A stretch of 34,488 nucleotides of DNA from Verrucomicrobiia bacterium (GTDB lineage Bacteria; Verrucomicrobiota; Verrucomicrobiia; Verrucomicrobiales; DEV007). Made by a program: the position numbers and the translations under genes. Positions 1 through 9,106 of the stretch are shown here, one piece after another (the stretch's first letter is position 1; each line of letters starts with the position of its first letter). The stretch is from the NCBI GenBank assembly GCA_030430255.1, contig JAUIGD010000018.1:1-34488 (forward strand), written 5' to 3'. Under the pieces are notes generated by a model. The model ran no database searches. It saw only the letters and a list, made by a program, of their open reading frames with translations, and was not told where the DNA came from.

Positions 1-39
1 CACACCCCCCCAACCCCCCCACATTCCACTCCCGCACTG

Positions 40-140
40 TCACCCTGAGCGAAGCGAAGGGCCTCCCACCGCGGTCCGCGTCTCCGGAGCCATTCGTGTT
101 GAACGACCCCAGCGCTTCCCAGGTTGGGAACCCGACTCCG
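40..140 (-). repeat. Dispersed repeat element A, copy 1
   Basis: Minus strand reads GGAGACGCGGACCGCGGTGGGAGGCCCTTCGCTTCGCTCAGGGTGACAG, shared with 4865-4918 and 24570-24623. Confidence 0.85.
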
Positions 141-239
141 CAGGGCATTTCGACGCACGATGGAAACGGTGGCACCCACGAGGATCTCCCGGAGCGAGCA
201 TCGGCTCCGTTCTCGACTCAAACCGCCGAGGTTCCCCGG

Positions 240-325
240 AGTTCCGCAGGCGCTCCACTCCGCGCTACCGTCTCCCGTGCCTCCGGCACGTCTCCTTGAC
301 CAGGCGCCATACGGGCTAAACCGCG
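240..325 (+). repeat. Dispersed repeat element B, copy 1
   Basis: GTTCCGCAGGCGCTCCACTCCGCGCTACCGTCTCCCGTGCCTCCGGCACGTCTCCTTGACCAGGCGCCATACGGGCTAAACC aligns with 24245-24326. Confidence 0.75.
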
Positions 326-1183
326 CTAAACCCGCAGGGCCGCGATCTCGCGCCCGGGGGCGAACTGGCCGTTCCGGGTGGTGACTTCGCGCACGCGGAC
401 GTCGCGACCGTCGATGTCGACCAGATAGGATTTGGACAGCGGTAAGAAAGCGCCGGTGTTGATCACGTGTTTTCCGTCCCGGGCGTGGACTTTGGCGCGG
501 TGGGTGTGGCCGAGGACGATCATCTCCGCCTCGGGCCGGAACTGGTCGCGGACCCGGTGGGCGTCGTGGTGCGAGCGCGCCCAGACCCGGAGGATCTTCA
601 GCGGCCTGGTCGGAGGCCAGGTTTCGGCGAGCACGCTCTTCAGCTTCCCGGCCGCGCCGGGCGGACCTTTGACCTGCCGGACTTTGATGTTGGCAGCGAT
701 CTGCTTGGCGGCGGCGAGGCGGAGGTCGAGGTCATCGAGGTAGCCGGCCGGGTAGCTCCCGCGAACGATCTCGCGCTGCTCGTGGATGCTATCGATGAAC
801 TTCGACCAGGGTGAGACGTCGTCGTAGAGGAGGTCGCCGTGGGTGAGGAAGACCTTGCCCCCGACGAGGTCGAGGTGGTGCAGGTCGGTGATCTCGGGGT
901 CGTGGTTGCCGGTCAGGTAGCAGGTGCGGGCGCCGGCCTCCGCGCAGAGCGCCTCGAGTTCGTGGCGCATGTCTTCGGCGAGCCGGCGCAGCGAGGCCTT
1001 GCGGAGCTCGAAGGTGTCGCCGTTGAACAGCACCGTCTGGGCGCCGTCGAACAGCGGGCGCAGCTGGGCCACCCGGGCGATGCGGCAGCCGGGGTGGCCG
1101 AGGTGGAGGTCGGACAAGATCCGCACCCGACCGCGATCGGTTGCGGTGGGTGGGGCTGTGTCGCTCGCTGGGGCCGGGGGCAT
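326..1183 (-). CDS. Metallophosphoesterase (LpxH-like calcineurin-type phosphoesterase)
   Basis: ILSDLHLGHPG, FNGDTFE, LTGNHDPE, LTHGDLLYDD and VLGHTHRA motifs of the calcineurin-like phosphoesterase fold. Confidence 0.9.
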   Translation of the reverse strand: MPPAPASDTAPPTATDRGRVRILSDLHLGHPGCRIARVAQLRPLFDGAQTVLFNGDTFELRKASLRRLAEDMRHELEALCAEAGARTCYLTGNHDPEITDLHHLDLVGGKVFLTHGDLLYDDVSPWSKFIDSIHEQREIVRGSYPAGYLDDLDLRLAAAKQIAANIKVRQVKGPPGAAGKLKSVLAETWPPTRPLKILRVWARSHHDAHRVRDQFRPEAEMIVLGHTHRAKVHARDGKHVINTGAFLPLSKSYLVDIDGRDVRVREVTTRNGQFAPGREIAALRV

Positions 1184-1263
1184 CGGGGGCGACCATCGGG
1201 GGCGCGGCAGGCGCCCGCAAGCGCCGGGCGACAGCCGCCCCGAACGCGGCTATGGAGACGGCC

Positions 1264-2055
1264 ATGGCGCGCGCTCCGATCGCACTCACGTTCCTCGGTA
1301 CGGGGACCTCCGTCGGCATCCCCGTCGTGGGGTGCCGCTGCGGGGTCTGCACCTCCGCCGACCCGCGCGACAAGCGGCTGCGGGCGTCCGTGCTGGTCGA
1401 ACTGCCCTCGGCGCGGGTGTTGGTGGATGCCGGCCCCGACCTGAGAACGCAATGTCTCCGCGCCGGCATCGCCGATCTCGATGCGGCGCTGATCACCCAT
1501 CCGCACGCCGATCACGTCTGCGGCTTCGACGACCTGCGCCGGTTCTCCATCGGCGCCGACGAGGTGTTGCCGGTCTACGCGCCCGCCTCGTGCCTGGCCG
1601 TGCTGCGGCGGATGTACCCCTATGCCTTCGACGGCGAGAACCGCTATCCCGGGTATCTGAAACCGGAGCCGCGACCGGTCGCCGGGGCGTTCGAGCTGGG
1701 AGGGGCAAGGGTCTGCGCGCTGCCGGTCGACCACGGCAAGGTCGAGTGCGTGGGCTACCACTTCGATGCCGGCCCGGGCTCGCGCGTCGCCTACATCCCG
1801 GATTGCAAGCGGGTGTCCCCTGCGGCGATGGAGACCCTGGCGGGGGTCGATCTGCTCGTCATCGACGCTTTGCGGGAGGCCCCACACCCGACGCACCAGA
1901 GTTTCGGTGAGGCGCTCGATGTCGCGCGGGCGTGCGGGGCGCGGCGCACCTGGTTCACCCACATCGCGCACGAGGTCGCCCACGCTGCGGCCTCCCGGTC
2001 GTTGCCGGGGGGGGTGCGCATCGCCCACGACGGGTTAAAGTTGCTCCTGCCATGA
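1264..2055 (+). CDS. MBL-fold metallo-hydrolase, PhnP-like
   Basis: FLGTGTSVGIPVVGCRCGVCTSADPRDKRLRAS N-terminus plus THPHADHVCGFDDLR; start chosen at ATG 1264 (ATG 1252 also possible). Confidence 0.88.
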   Translation: MARAPIALTFLGTGTSVGIPVVGCRCGVCTSADPRDKRLRASVLVELPSARVLVDAGPDLRTQCLRAGIADLDAALITHPHADHVCGFDDLRRFSIGADEVLPVYAPASCLAVLRRMYPYAFDGENRYPGYLKPEPRPVAGAFELGGARVCALPVDHGKVECVGYHFDAGPGSRVAYIPDCKRVSPAAMETLAGVDLLVIDALREAPHPTHQSFGEALDVARACGARRTWFTHIAHEVAHAAASRSLPGGVRIAHDGLKLLLP

Positions 2056-3665
2056 GTCCCCGAACCACCGCCGCCCTCTGCCGTACCGCGCTCTCCGCCA
2101 CGCTCGCCGCGGCGCCGGGCGCGTGGGCCGGCGACCCCGTCGAGAGCGGCAAGTACGCACCGCTGACGGTGGTGATCTACAATCAGAACCTCGACGCCTC
2201 GCGCGAGCTGGCCGCCTACTACGCCGCCGAGCGCAGCGTGCCGCTGGAGAACCTGATCGGCTTGGCGGTGCCGGAGGGCGAGGTGATCTCGCGCGCCGAC
2301 TACGAGCGGACGGTGCGCGGGCCGCTGCGGGCGAAGTTCGACGCGCAGGGCTGGTGGGATCGCGAGGAGGACGCGGGGGGCGTGATGCGGCCGGTGCGCA
2401 ACACCATCAAGTTCGCCGCCGTCATCTACGGCATGCCGTTGAAGATCGAGGCGACCCCCGGTGAGCCGACGGGCGCGACCGACCCCGCGACGGGCGAGCC
2501 GGTGCGGGCGAAGCGCACGCTGCAGAACACCGACGCCGCGAGCCTCTGCTCCGAACTGGCGCTGCTGGGCGTCGATCTGCCCGACCTCTCGGGCCCGGCC
2601 CCCAACGCCTACTTCCGGGCGGCCGACGCCTATGGCCGGCCGGAGCTGCTGCTCGCCTCCCGGATCGACGGCCCCACCTACGAGGATGCCAAGCGGCTCG
2701 TCGACGATGCCGCGGCGATCGAGGCGGGCGGCCTGTGGGGCACGGCGGTGATCGACATCGCGAAGCTCGCCGAGAGCAAGGGGCCCGGTTACGGGATCGG
2801 CGATGATTGGCTCGAGAACGGTGCGCTGTTCTACCACAAGGCGGGCATCCCGGCCTTGGTGGACCGCTCCCCGGCCGTGCTGCCGTCGGGTTACCCCTTG
2901 CGCGACGACGTGGTGCTCTACTTCGGTTGGTACACGGGGCACGTGACGGGCGCGCTGAAGGACACGGCGTTCCGCTTCAAGCGCGGCGCGGTCGCCTGCC
3001 ACCTGCACTCGTTCTCCGCCAGCACCCTCCAGACCGACACCCAGTTCTGGGTCGGACCGCTGCTGGCGCGGGGGGCTTGCGGCGTGCTCGGCAATGTCTA
3101 CGAGCCGTTCCTGACGATGACGACCCACTTCGACCTGTTCAACGCGCGCTTGCTGGGCGGCTTCACCTTGGCCGAGGCGGCGTGGATGGCGACGCCTGCC
3201 GCGTCGTGGATGACGACGGTGGTCGGCGACCCGCTCTACCAGCCGTTCCGGCGCGGCGTGCGCTACGACATGGCGACCGAGCGCGAGCACAAATCGTTCC
3301 GGCTGGCGGTGCGCCGCTGGGGCGGCGACCGCGACGCCCTGCTGGCCAACCTCGAACGCGCGGCGACGAATTTGGAGAGCGCCGCGTTGCGGGAGATGGC
3401 GGCGCTCCACCTGCTCGGTGAGAAGGACTACCCGGCTGCGGTCGCGGCGTTCGAGAAGGCGGAGGCCGCCTACACCGAGCCGGCTGACAAGCTGCGGCAA
3501 ATTTTCCACCGCGCCCGTGCGATGAGCGAGTCCGGCGATGAGGAGGCGGCGGTGGCGCTGTTGCGGGCGGCCGCCGGGGAGCGCGCCGGCACGCCGGGCG
3601 GCACCTGCGCGATGGCGCTCGCCAACCAGCTGGACCCGCCCCCGCCCCCGCCGCCGGCGCAGTAG
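2052..3665 (+). CDS. TIGR03790-family-like secreted protein of unknown function with a C-terminal TPR-like region
   Basis: Signal peptide followed by YAPLTVVIYNQNLDASRELAAYYAAERSVPLENLIGLAVPEGEVISRADYERTVRGPL, typical of TIGR03790; ATGA overlap with the upstream MBL gene. Confidence 0.75.
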   Translation: MSPRTTAALCRTALSATLAAAPGAWAGDPVESGKYAPLTVVIYNQNLDASRELAAYYAAERSVPLENLIGLAVPEGEVISRADYERTVRGPLRAKFDAQGWWDREEDAGGVMRPVRNTIKFAAVIYGMPLKIEATPGEPTGATDPATGEPVRAKRTLQNTDAASLCSELALLGVDLPDLSGPAPNAYFRAADAYGRPELLLASRIDGPTYEDAKRLVDDAAAIEAGGLWGTAVIDIAKLAESKGPGYGIGDDWLENGALFYHKAGIPALVDRSPAVLPSGYPLRDDVVLYFGWYTGHVTGALKDTAFRFKRGAVACHLHSFSASTLQTDTQFWVGPLLARGACGVLGNVYEPFLTMTTHFDLFNARLLGGFTLAEAAWMATPAASWMTTVVGDPLYQPFRRGVRYDMATEREHKSFRLAVRRWGGDRDALLANLERAATNLESAALREMAALHLLGEKDYPAAVAAFEKAEAAYTEPADKLRQIFHRARAMSESGDEEAAVALLRAAAGERAGTPGGTCAMALANQLDPPPPPPPAQ

Positions 3666-3757
3666 CCGCGGCGCCTCCGACCGGGATGGGTATTCGCTCC
3701 GGGCCGGGGGGCGGGCGGGCGTGAGATCGCGTCGCGCAAAGCGGTGATTCCTGCACC

Positions 3758-4705
3758 ATGAACTGGTTCCCCCCCGTCCCGCTCGCGCTGATGCTGCTCG
3801 TGTGCTCGGCGTCGCCCAGCGTCGCCCAGGGCTTGTTCGATTTCGGCGGCGAGGCCGGGGAGTTGTTCAGCAAGGGCAGGGCGGCGCAGGACGCGGGCGA
3901 CAAGAAGGCGGCGGCGCAGTTCTACAAGCAGGCGATCGACGTCGACCCGAAGTATTACCAGGCGCACAACAACCTCGGCTACCTCTACGCCAGCGTCGGC
4001 CACCACGAGCGGGCGGCCGAATGCTACCGGGCGGCGGTCGAGGCGCACCCGGAGTACGTCGACGGCTACGCGAACCTCGGCAATGCCTTGTTGGAGCTCG
4101 GGCGCCACGAGGAGGCCCTGGCGGCTCTCGGGAAGGCTGTGGATCTCGACACCGGATCCGCGGTGGCGCTCACCAACCTCGCCGCCGCCTTGAAACGCGC
4201 CGGCGAGACGGAGCGGGCCGACGCGCTGTTGGCCAAGGCGCGCGAGGCGGGTGCGCCCGACGGCGCCGGGGACGCCGACCGGGGTTGGTTGCTGCAGCAG
4301 CAAGGCGACTTGGCGGGCGCCGAACGGGCCTACCGGGCGGCGCTCCGTTCGCAGCCCGGCGCGGCGATGCCGAGGCTCAACCTCGGCCTCATGCTCGCCC
4401 AGCGCGGCGAGTTCGAGGAGGCGGAGGGGCTGTTCGCCCGCGCGGCCGAACTGGAACCGGACAACCCTTTGGCGCATGTGAACCTCGGTTACGCAAGGCT
4501 CGGTCAGCAGAAGTGGTCGGAGGCGGAGGCGGCGTGCGCGCGGGCGGTCGAACTCGATCCGCGCTCGGTGTTGGGCTGGACGAATCTGGGCCTGGCGCGG
4601 GCGAACCAAGGCAAGACGGCCGGCGCCAGGGATGCCTGGCAGCGGGCGCAGGCGCTCGACCCCAGCAACGAGACGGTGAAGCAGAATCTGGCGAACCTGC
4701 GTTGA
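3758..4705 (+). CDS. Secreted TPR-repeat protein
   Basis: Signal peptide MNWFPPVPLALMLLVCSASPSVAQG and serial TPR units (AAQFYKQAIDVDPKYYQAHNNLGYLYASVG, AAECYRAAVEAHPEYVDGYANLGNALLELG, etc.). Confidence 0.9.
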   Translation: MNWFPPVPLALMLLVCSASPSVAQGLFDFGGEAGELFSKGRAAQDAGDKKAAAQFYKQAIDVDPKYYQAHNNLGYLYASVGHHERAAECYRAAVEAHPEYVDGYANLGNALLELGRHEEALAALGKAVDLDTGSAVALTNLAAALKRAGETERADALLAKAREAGAPDGAGDADRGWLLQQQGDLAGAERAYRAALRSQPGAAMPRLNLGLMLAQRGEFEEAEGLFARAAELEPDNPLAHVNLGYARLGQQKWSEAEAACARAVELDPRSVLGWTNLGLARANQGKTAGARDAWQRAQALDPSNETVKQNLANLR

Positions 4706-4779
4706 CCGGACCATCCGTGGTTGCCCTCCGCGTCCCCGAGGGATCGATGCTCGCTCCAAGAGACCTTGGCTGCTGCCGT

Positions 4780-5127
4780 GGCAAGCGCGCACCGGAGTGC
4801 CTCGCCGCCGAGACGAGTTCGCACGCGAGCCGGGGGGGCGCTTGGGTCATCGACCAGCGGAGGGCTCCGGAGACACGGGCCGCGGGGAGAGGCCCTTCGC
4901 GTTGCTCAGGGTGACAGTCCCGCGGAGTTGAGGGCGGCGTGTGGGATGGCCACCGGCCCTTCTCAGGAAATGCGGTGTCATCCTGACGAGCGCCGCGACG
5001 GAAGGATCCCGCGCTGGATCCGGCGCGCCGAGCCACCGGGACGTCCCGGACCGCCTGCCGGGAGCGAAGCGCGCGGGCGAGGGGGCGCCTCCCCGTCGAT
5101 GCCCTACCTCAATTGAGCCCGGGCTAG
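4780..5127 (+). repeat. Dispersed repeat element A, copy 2, with an internal insertion of a related unit (about 4964-5060)
   Basis: GGAGACACGGGCCGCGGGGAGAGGCCCTTCGCGTTGCTCAGGGTGACAG; GCGAAGCGCGCGGGCGAGGGGGCGCCTCCCCGTCGATGCCCTACCTCAA matches copy 3. Confidence 0.85.
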
Positions 5128-5343
5128 GAGGCGGCGCAGCCGAGATCGGCAGCGGCGAGATGCCGACGCCCCGTGCGGCGGTGTCGCCGATCTGAGAACG
5201 GGGCTCGGACTTGGGAATCAAAGCCGAGCAGCGCGGTGATTTTGCAGCGTGTCCGACCCCGCGGATGGCAAAAACTTAATGAAAGTTAAGTATCTGCCTT
5301 GACCGTATGGGGGCGTGCTTGGAGAGTTTGCGAGCCTCTCCGG

Positions 5344-5838
5344 ATGTCCTACTTCAACGATCCCAGCTCGCTCAGCGAAGCGCGCCTGCAAGCGGTGCAG
5401 GGTTACCTCGAACTCGGGATGTACCCCGAGGCTTGGACCGAGTTGGAGGGGGTCGAACGCGCGTTCCCAGCCTCCCCGTCGACGGTGGGGATGCGCGTGC
5501 AACTGTTGATGAAGGAGCGGCGCTGGGCGGACGCCTTCGAGGAGAGCCGCGAGCTGCGGCGCATGCTGCCGCACGGCGGCGCGGGATACATCCACGGCGC
5601 CTTCTGCCTGCACGAACTCTGCCGCACCGAGGAGGCGCTCGAGCTGCTCGAATCCGCCCCCGAACCGGTGCGGGGCCAGGCCATTTTCTACTACAACAAG
5701 GGCTGCTATCAGGCGGCGCTCGGGCGGGTGGAGACGGCCCATAGCTGTCTCATGCGCTCGTTCGACCTCGACCACAACCTGCTCGACGTCGCGCGCCACG
5801 ACCCCGATCTCGTGGTGCTTCGCGACGTGCTGATCTAG
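5344..5838 (+). CDS. Small TPR-containing protein
   Basis: Helical repeat composition (LQAVQGYLELGMYPEAWTELEGVERAFPASPSTVGMRVQLLMKERRWADAFEESREL); start taken at ATG 5344. Confidence 0.75.
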   Translation: MSYFNDPSSLSEARLQAVQGYLELGMYPEAWTELEGVERAFPASPSTVGMRVQLLMKERRWADAFEESRELRRMLPHGGAGYIHGAFCLHELCRTEEALELLESAPEPVRGQAIFYYNKGCYQAALGRVETAHSCLMRSFDLDHNLLDVARHDPDLVVLRDVLI

Positions 5839-6105
5839 CAGGGGCTTGAAGAACTCCGCCCCCCATCGTTTCGCATGGAAGAAGCATTTCAGATCAGCGG
5901 CTCCGCCGGTTTCGTAAGAGCGCAACCCTCCGGGCACAAGCCTCTGACACCGAGGGCGTTGTTCCGCCTCAGTCGAGGAGTTCCATCCACTCCTCCGGCG
6001 CACCTAATCCTCGCTGCCAGAGGCTTGCGCGCTGGGCTCCGGACTTCGTCAACACCCTGCTAGGAGCCCCTCGGACTTGCCCGGTTCCGGCGCGCGAATC
6101 AGAAG

Positions 6106-7251
6106 ATGGAACTCGCTCGCATCGCGGAGGCCTTCGCCGAGAATTTTCAGTCGCGCGGCGAGTTGGGCGCCTCGCTCTCGGTGTGGGCGGACGGTGCGGA
6201 GGCGGTGTCGCTGGCGGCCGGGTTCGGCGAGAAGGCGCGGCGGCGACCGTGGACGGCCGCGACCCCGGTGCCGTTCTGGTCGGCGACCAAGGGCCTCGCC
6301 GCCGCCTGCGCGCTCAAGGCGCTCGACGCCGCCGATCTCGAGCTGGACGAGGCGGTCGCGGCGCTGTGGCCCGGGTTCGCGACCGCCGGCAAGGCCGGGA
6401 TCACCTTCGCCCAGGTGCTCTCCCACTCGGCGGGCCTGCCGGCGCTCGACCGCGAGGTCTCGATGTTCGACCGCGAGGGGGTGGTCGCCGCCCTGGAGGC
6501 ACAGGCACCGCTCTGGGAGCCGGGGACGGCGCACGGATACCACCCGCGCACGTTCGGGTTCCTTCTCGACGAGATCGTGCGCCGCGCCGCAGGGGTGGCG
6601 CTGGGCGAGTATTTCAGGCGCGAGTTCGCGGCGCCGCTCGACCTCGAACTCTGGATCGGGCTGCCGGAGTCTGAGGACGGTCGGGTCGCCACCTTGTACC
6701 CCGGGAAAATGTCCGACCCCGAGGGGGAGGCGGCGTTCTACCGGGCCTTCGGCGACCCCGGGTCCCTAACCCGCCGGGCGTTCGGTTCCCCCTCGGGTCT
6801 GGCGGCGATCTCCGGGATGAACGCGCCGGAAGCGTGGCGGGCGGGCTGGCCGGCGATGGGCGGGGTCGGCACCGCGCGGGGTTTGGCGAAGTTCTACGCG
6901 ATGCTGGCGGCCGGCGGCGAACTGGGGGGGCAGCGGTTTCTCCCCGAGCGCCTGGTGGCCCGGATGCGCGGGCCGATCGCCGCCGGTGACGACCGGGTGT
7001 TCCTGTTGCCGACCGCGTTCTCGGCGGGGTTCATGAAGGACGCCCCCGGTTCGGCCAAGCGGCTGTTCGGCCCCTCGCCGTCCGCGTTCGGCCACCCCGG
7101 TGCGGGCGGTAGCCTCGCCTTCGCCGACCCCGAGCGCGGGCTCGCCTTCGCCTATGTGATGAACCAGATGAACTACGGCGTGCTGCCCGGGCGCCGGGCG
7201 CTGGGCCTGGTCGAGGCGGTGTATGGGGGCGACTTTTCAAACACGCCTTAA
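6106..7251 (+). CDS. Serine hydrolase, beta-lactamase/class C-like family
   Basis: PFWSATKGLAAACALKAL (SxxK), VLSHSAGLPALD, GYHPRTFGFLLDEIVRRAAG, C-terminal FGHPGAGGSLAFADPERGLAFAYVMN. Confidence 0.9.
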   Translation: MELARIAEAFAENFQSRGELGASLSVWADGAEAVSLAAGFGEKARRRPWTAATPVPFWSATKGLAAACALKALDAADLELDEAVAALWPGFATAGKAGITFAQVLSHSAGLPALDREVSMFDREGVVAALEAQAPLWEPGTAHGYHPRTFGFLLDEIVRRAAGVALGEYFRREFAAPLDLELWIGLPESEDGRVATLYPGKMSDPEGEAAFYRAFGDPGSLTRRAFGSPSGLAAISGMNAPEAWRAGWPAMGGVGTARGLAKFYAMLAAGGELGGQRFLPERLVARMRGPIAAGDDRVFLLPTAFSAGFMKDAPGSAKRLFGPSPSAFGHPGAGGSLAFADPERGLAFAYVMNQMNYGVLPGRRALGLVEAVYGGDFSNTP

Positions 7252-7257
7252 CGCGCC

Positions 7258-9060
7258 TTAACGCGTTTCGGCTGCGGCCTCCATCTCCTCGTCCAGGTTC
7301 TCCTCGTTCTCGCCTTGGAGGTAGTTGCGCTCCCGGTAGAGGAGTGCGTAGGGGACGAAGAGGATGGCGGTGAGGAGCATCAGTTTCGTGAAGAACCAAA
7401 AGTAGGCGGCGCCCTCGAGCTTCGCCCCGCCTCCGGCGGTGTAGGTCGTCGCGAGCGGTTCGGAAGGGGCATCGGCGTCCGCCTCTCCCCGCCTCCGCTT
7501 CTCCCGGTAGAGCCAGGTGCCCTCCTCCGCCTCGACATCCTTCTCCGTCAAGGTCACACCGAGGTCCCACCGGGTCTTCGGCTCTCCGTCGGGGCCATCC
7601 GAGGAGATCCGCGCCTCACCCGAGTGGGGGCGGTGGTAACGGAACGGGCGGCCCCATGGATCCTGCGGCAGTCCACCGAGTTCGGCCGGGAATTCCTCGG
7701 TCTCGGCGTAGATGGATTTGACCTGCTCCGCGAGCGTCGCGAGCTGGTCTGCGGCGGCAGATTCGATGCGGTCGCCGTCCAGGGTGAGGTCGTCCAGCGT
7801 CCCCTGCTGACCGTCATATCCAGCATGGGTTTGCGCAGCCACGGGGACGGTCGGGATCTCGATGTACGAATTCACGATGCCGGTGAAGGTGTTGCCGATA
7901 AAAACGGAGAGGAGAAAGATGCCCATCATCAGCGACTTCATCCTCCGCGGCGCCTGGGTGTAGAAGAACTCCAGCCCGACGATCGAGATCATGATCTCCG
8001 CCGAGGTGAGGATCAGGTAGGAGAGGAGCTGCCAGGCCACGTGGGGGGTCTCGCCGCGGTCGATCGCCTCTTGGGCGAGGGCGACGACCACGAACGAGCC
8101 GACCATGATGAACAGGCCGGCGCCGATCTTGCGCAGCGGGGTGAATGGTGAGAGGCGGTCGACGAGAGGGTAGACGACGAAAGTGAAAAGCGGGATGAGG
8201 ACGAGGATGAGGAACGGGTTCACCGCCTGGATCTGGGACGGCAGGACCTCGAACCCGAAGAAGCTGCGATCCATCTTCTCCGCTTGGAAGACGAAGGTGG
8301 ACGCGGTCTGGTCGAAGAGGCACCAGAACATCGCGATGAACAGGATCAAGGGGGCGAGTTTGAGGATCGCGTTGATGCCCTCGCGGCTCGTGAGCTCGTC
8401 GACGAACCGCTCGGGGTGCGCTGGGACGTGGATGAATTTGCGGCGGCCCATCCAGAAGAACAGCGTGGCGAGGGCCATCAAGATCCCGGGGATGCCGAAG
8501 GCGAGGTGGGGGCCGTGCCACTTCAACACCCAGGGGATCAGGATGTTGGAGATGACCGCCCCGAAGTTGATGGAGAAGTAGAAGATGTTGAAGACCTTGG
8601 TGAGCAGGTGCTGGTTGTTCTTCCCGAACTGGTCGCCGACGTGGGCGGACACGCAGGATTTGATCCCCCCCGCGCCGAGGGCGATCAGGCCGAGGCCGGC
8701 CAGCAGCCAGACCTGGACGACGCCGCCGATCCCCATGAGCGCGAGGCTGAAATGGCCGAGGCAGTAGACGATCGATAGCGTCATGATCGTCCTGTACTTG
8801 CCGAAGAAGGTGTCGGCGATCAGCGCGCCGAGGAGCGGGGTGAAGTAGACCGCGCCGGTGAAGAAGGCGACATAGGAGGTCGCCTTGGTCTCCGACATGT
8901 CCTCGCCGCCGAGGACGCCGAGGTAGCGGGCGAGGAAGATCGCGAGCGCCGCCTTCATCCCGTAGAAGCTGAACCGTTCGGCGGCCTCGTTCGAAATGAT
9001 GTAGGGGATGCCTTTGGGCATCTTCGACGAACTGGAAGGGCGGGTGCGATACTCGGACAT
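7258..9060 (-). CDS. POT/PTR2-family MFS oligopeptide transporter with a GspG-like insert
   Basis: IISNEAAERFSFYGMKAALAIFLARYLG, YFTPLLGALIADTFFGKYRT, FNIFYFSINFGAVISNILIPW are POT signature regions; insert near residues 410-500. Confidence 0.93.
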   Translation of the reverse strand: MSEYRTRPSSSSKMPKGIPYIISNEAAERFSFYGMKAALAIFLARYLGVLGGEDMSETKATSYVAFFTGAVYFTPLLGALIADTFFGKYRTIMTLSIVYCLGHFSLALMGIGGVVQVWLLAGLGLIALGAGGIKSCVSAHVGDQFGKNNQHLLTKVFNIFYFSINFGAVISNILIPWVLKWHGPHLAFGIPGILMALATLFFWMGRRKFIHVPAHPERFVDELTSREGINAILKLAPLILFIAMFWCLFDQTASTFVFQAEKMDRSFFGFEVLPSQIQAVNPFLILVLIPLFTFVVYPLVDRLSPFTPLRKIGAGLFIMVGSFVVVALAQEAIDRGETPHVAWQLLSYLILTSAEIMISIVGLEFFYTQAPRRMKSLMMGIFLLSVFIGNTFTGIVNSYIEIPTVPVAAQTHAGYDGQQGTLDDLTLDGDRIESAAADQLATLAEQVKSIYAETEEFPAELGGLPQDPWGRPFRYHRPHSGEARISSDGPDGEPKTRWDLGVTLTEKDVEAEEGTWLYREKRRRGEADADAPSEPLATTYTAGGGAKLEGAAYFWFFTKLMLLTAILFVPYALLYRERNYLQGENEENLDEEMEAAAETR

Positions 9061-9106
9061 TCGGTGGGCGCTGGATGCTGGCTGGCGTGGGTGTTCGGGG
9101 AGGCGG

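Noticed and set aside
1791-3509. 572-aa minus-strand ORF opposite the TIGR03790 gene
   Set aside because: Antisense mirror ORF, Arg/Gly-rich, no domain
3637-3662. Short proline-codon run at the end of the TIGR03790 gene
   Set aside because: Ordinary low-complexity Pro tail (DPPPPPPPAQ) in a high-GC genome; too short to call a functional repeat
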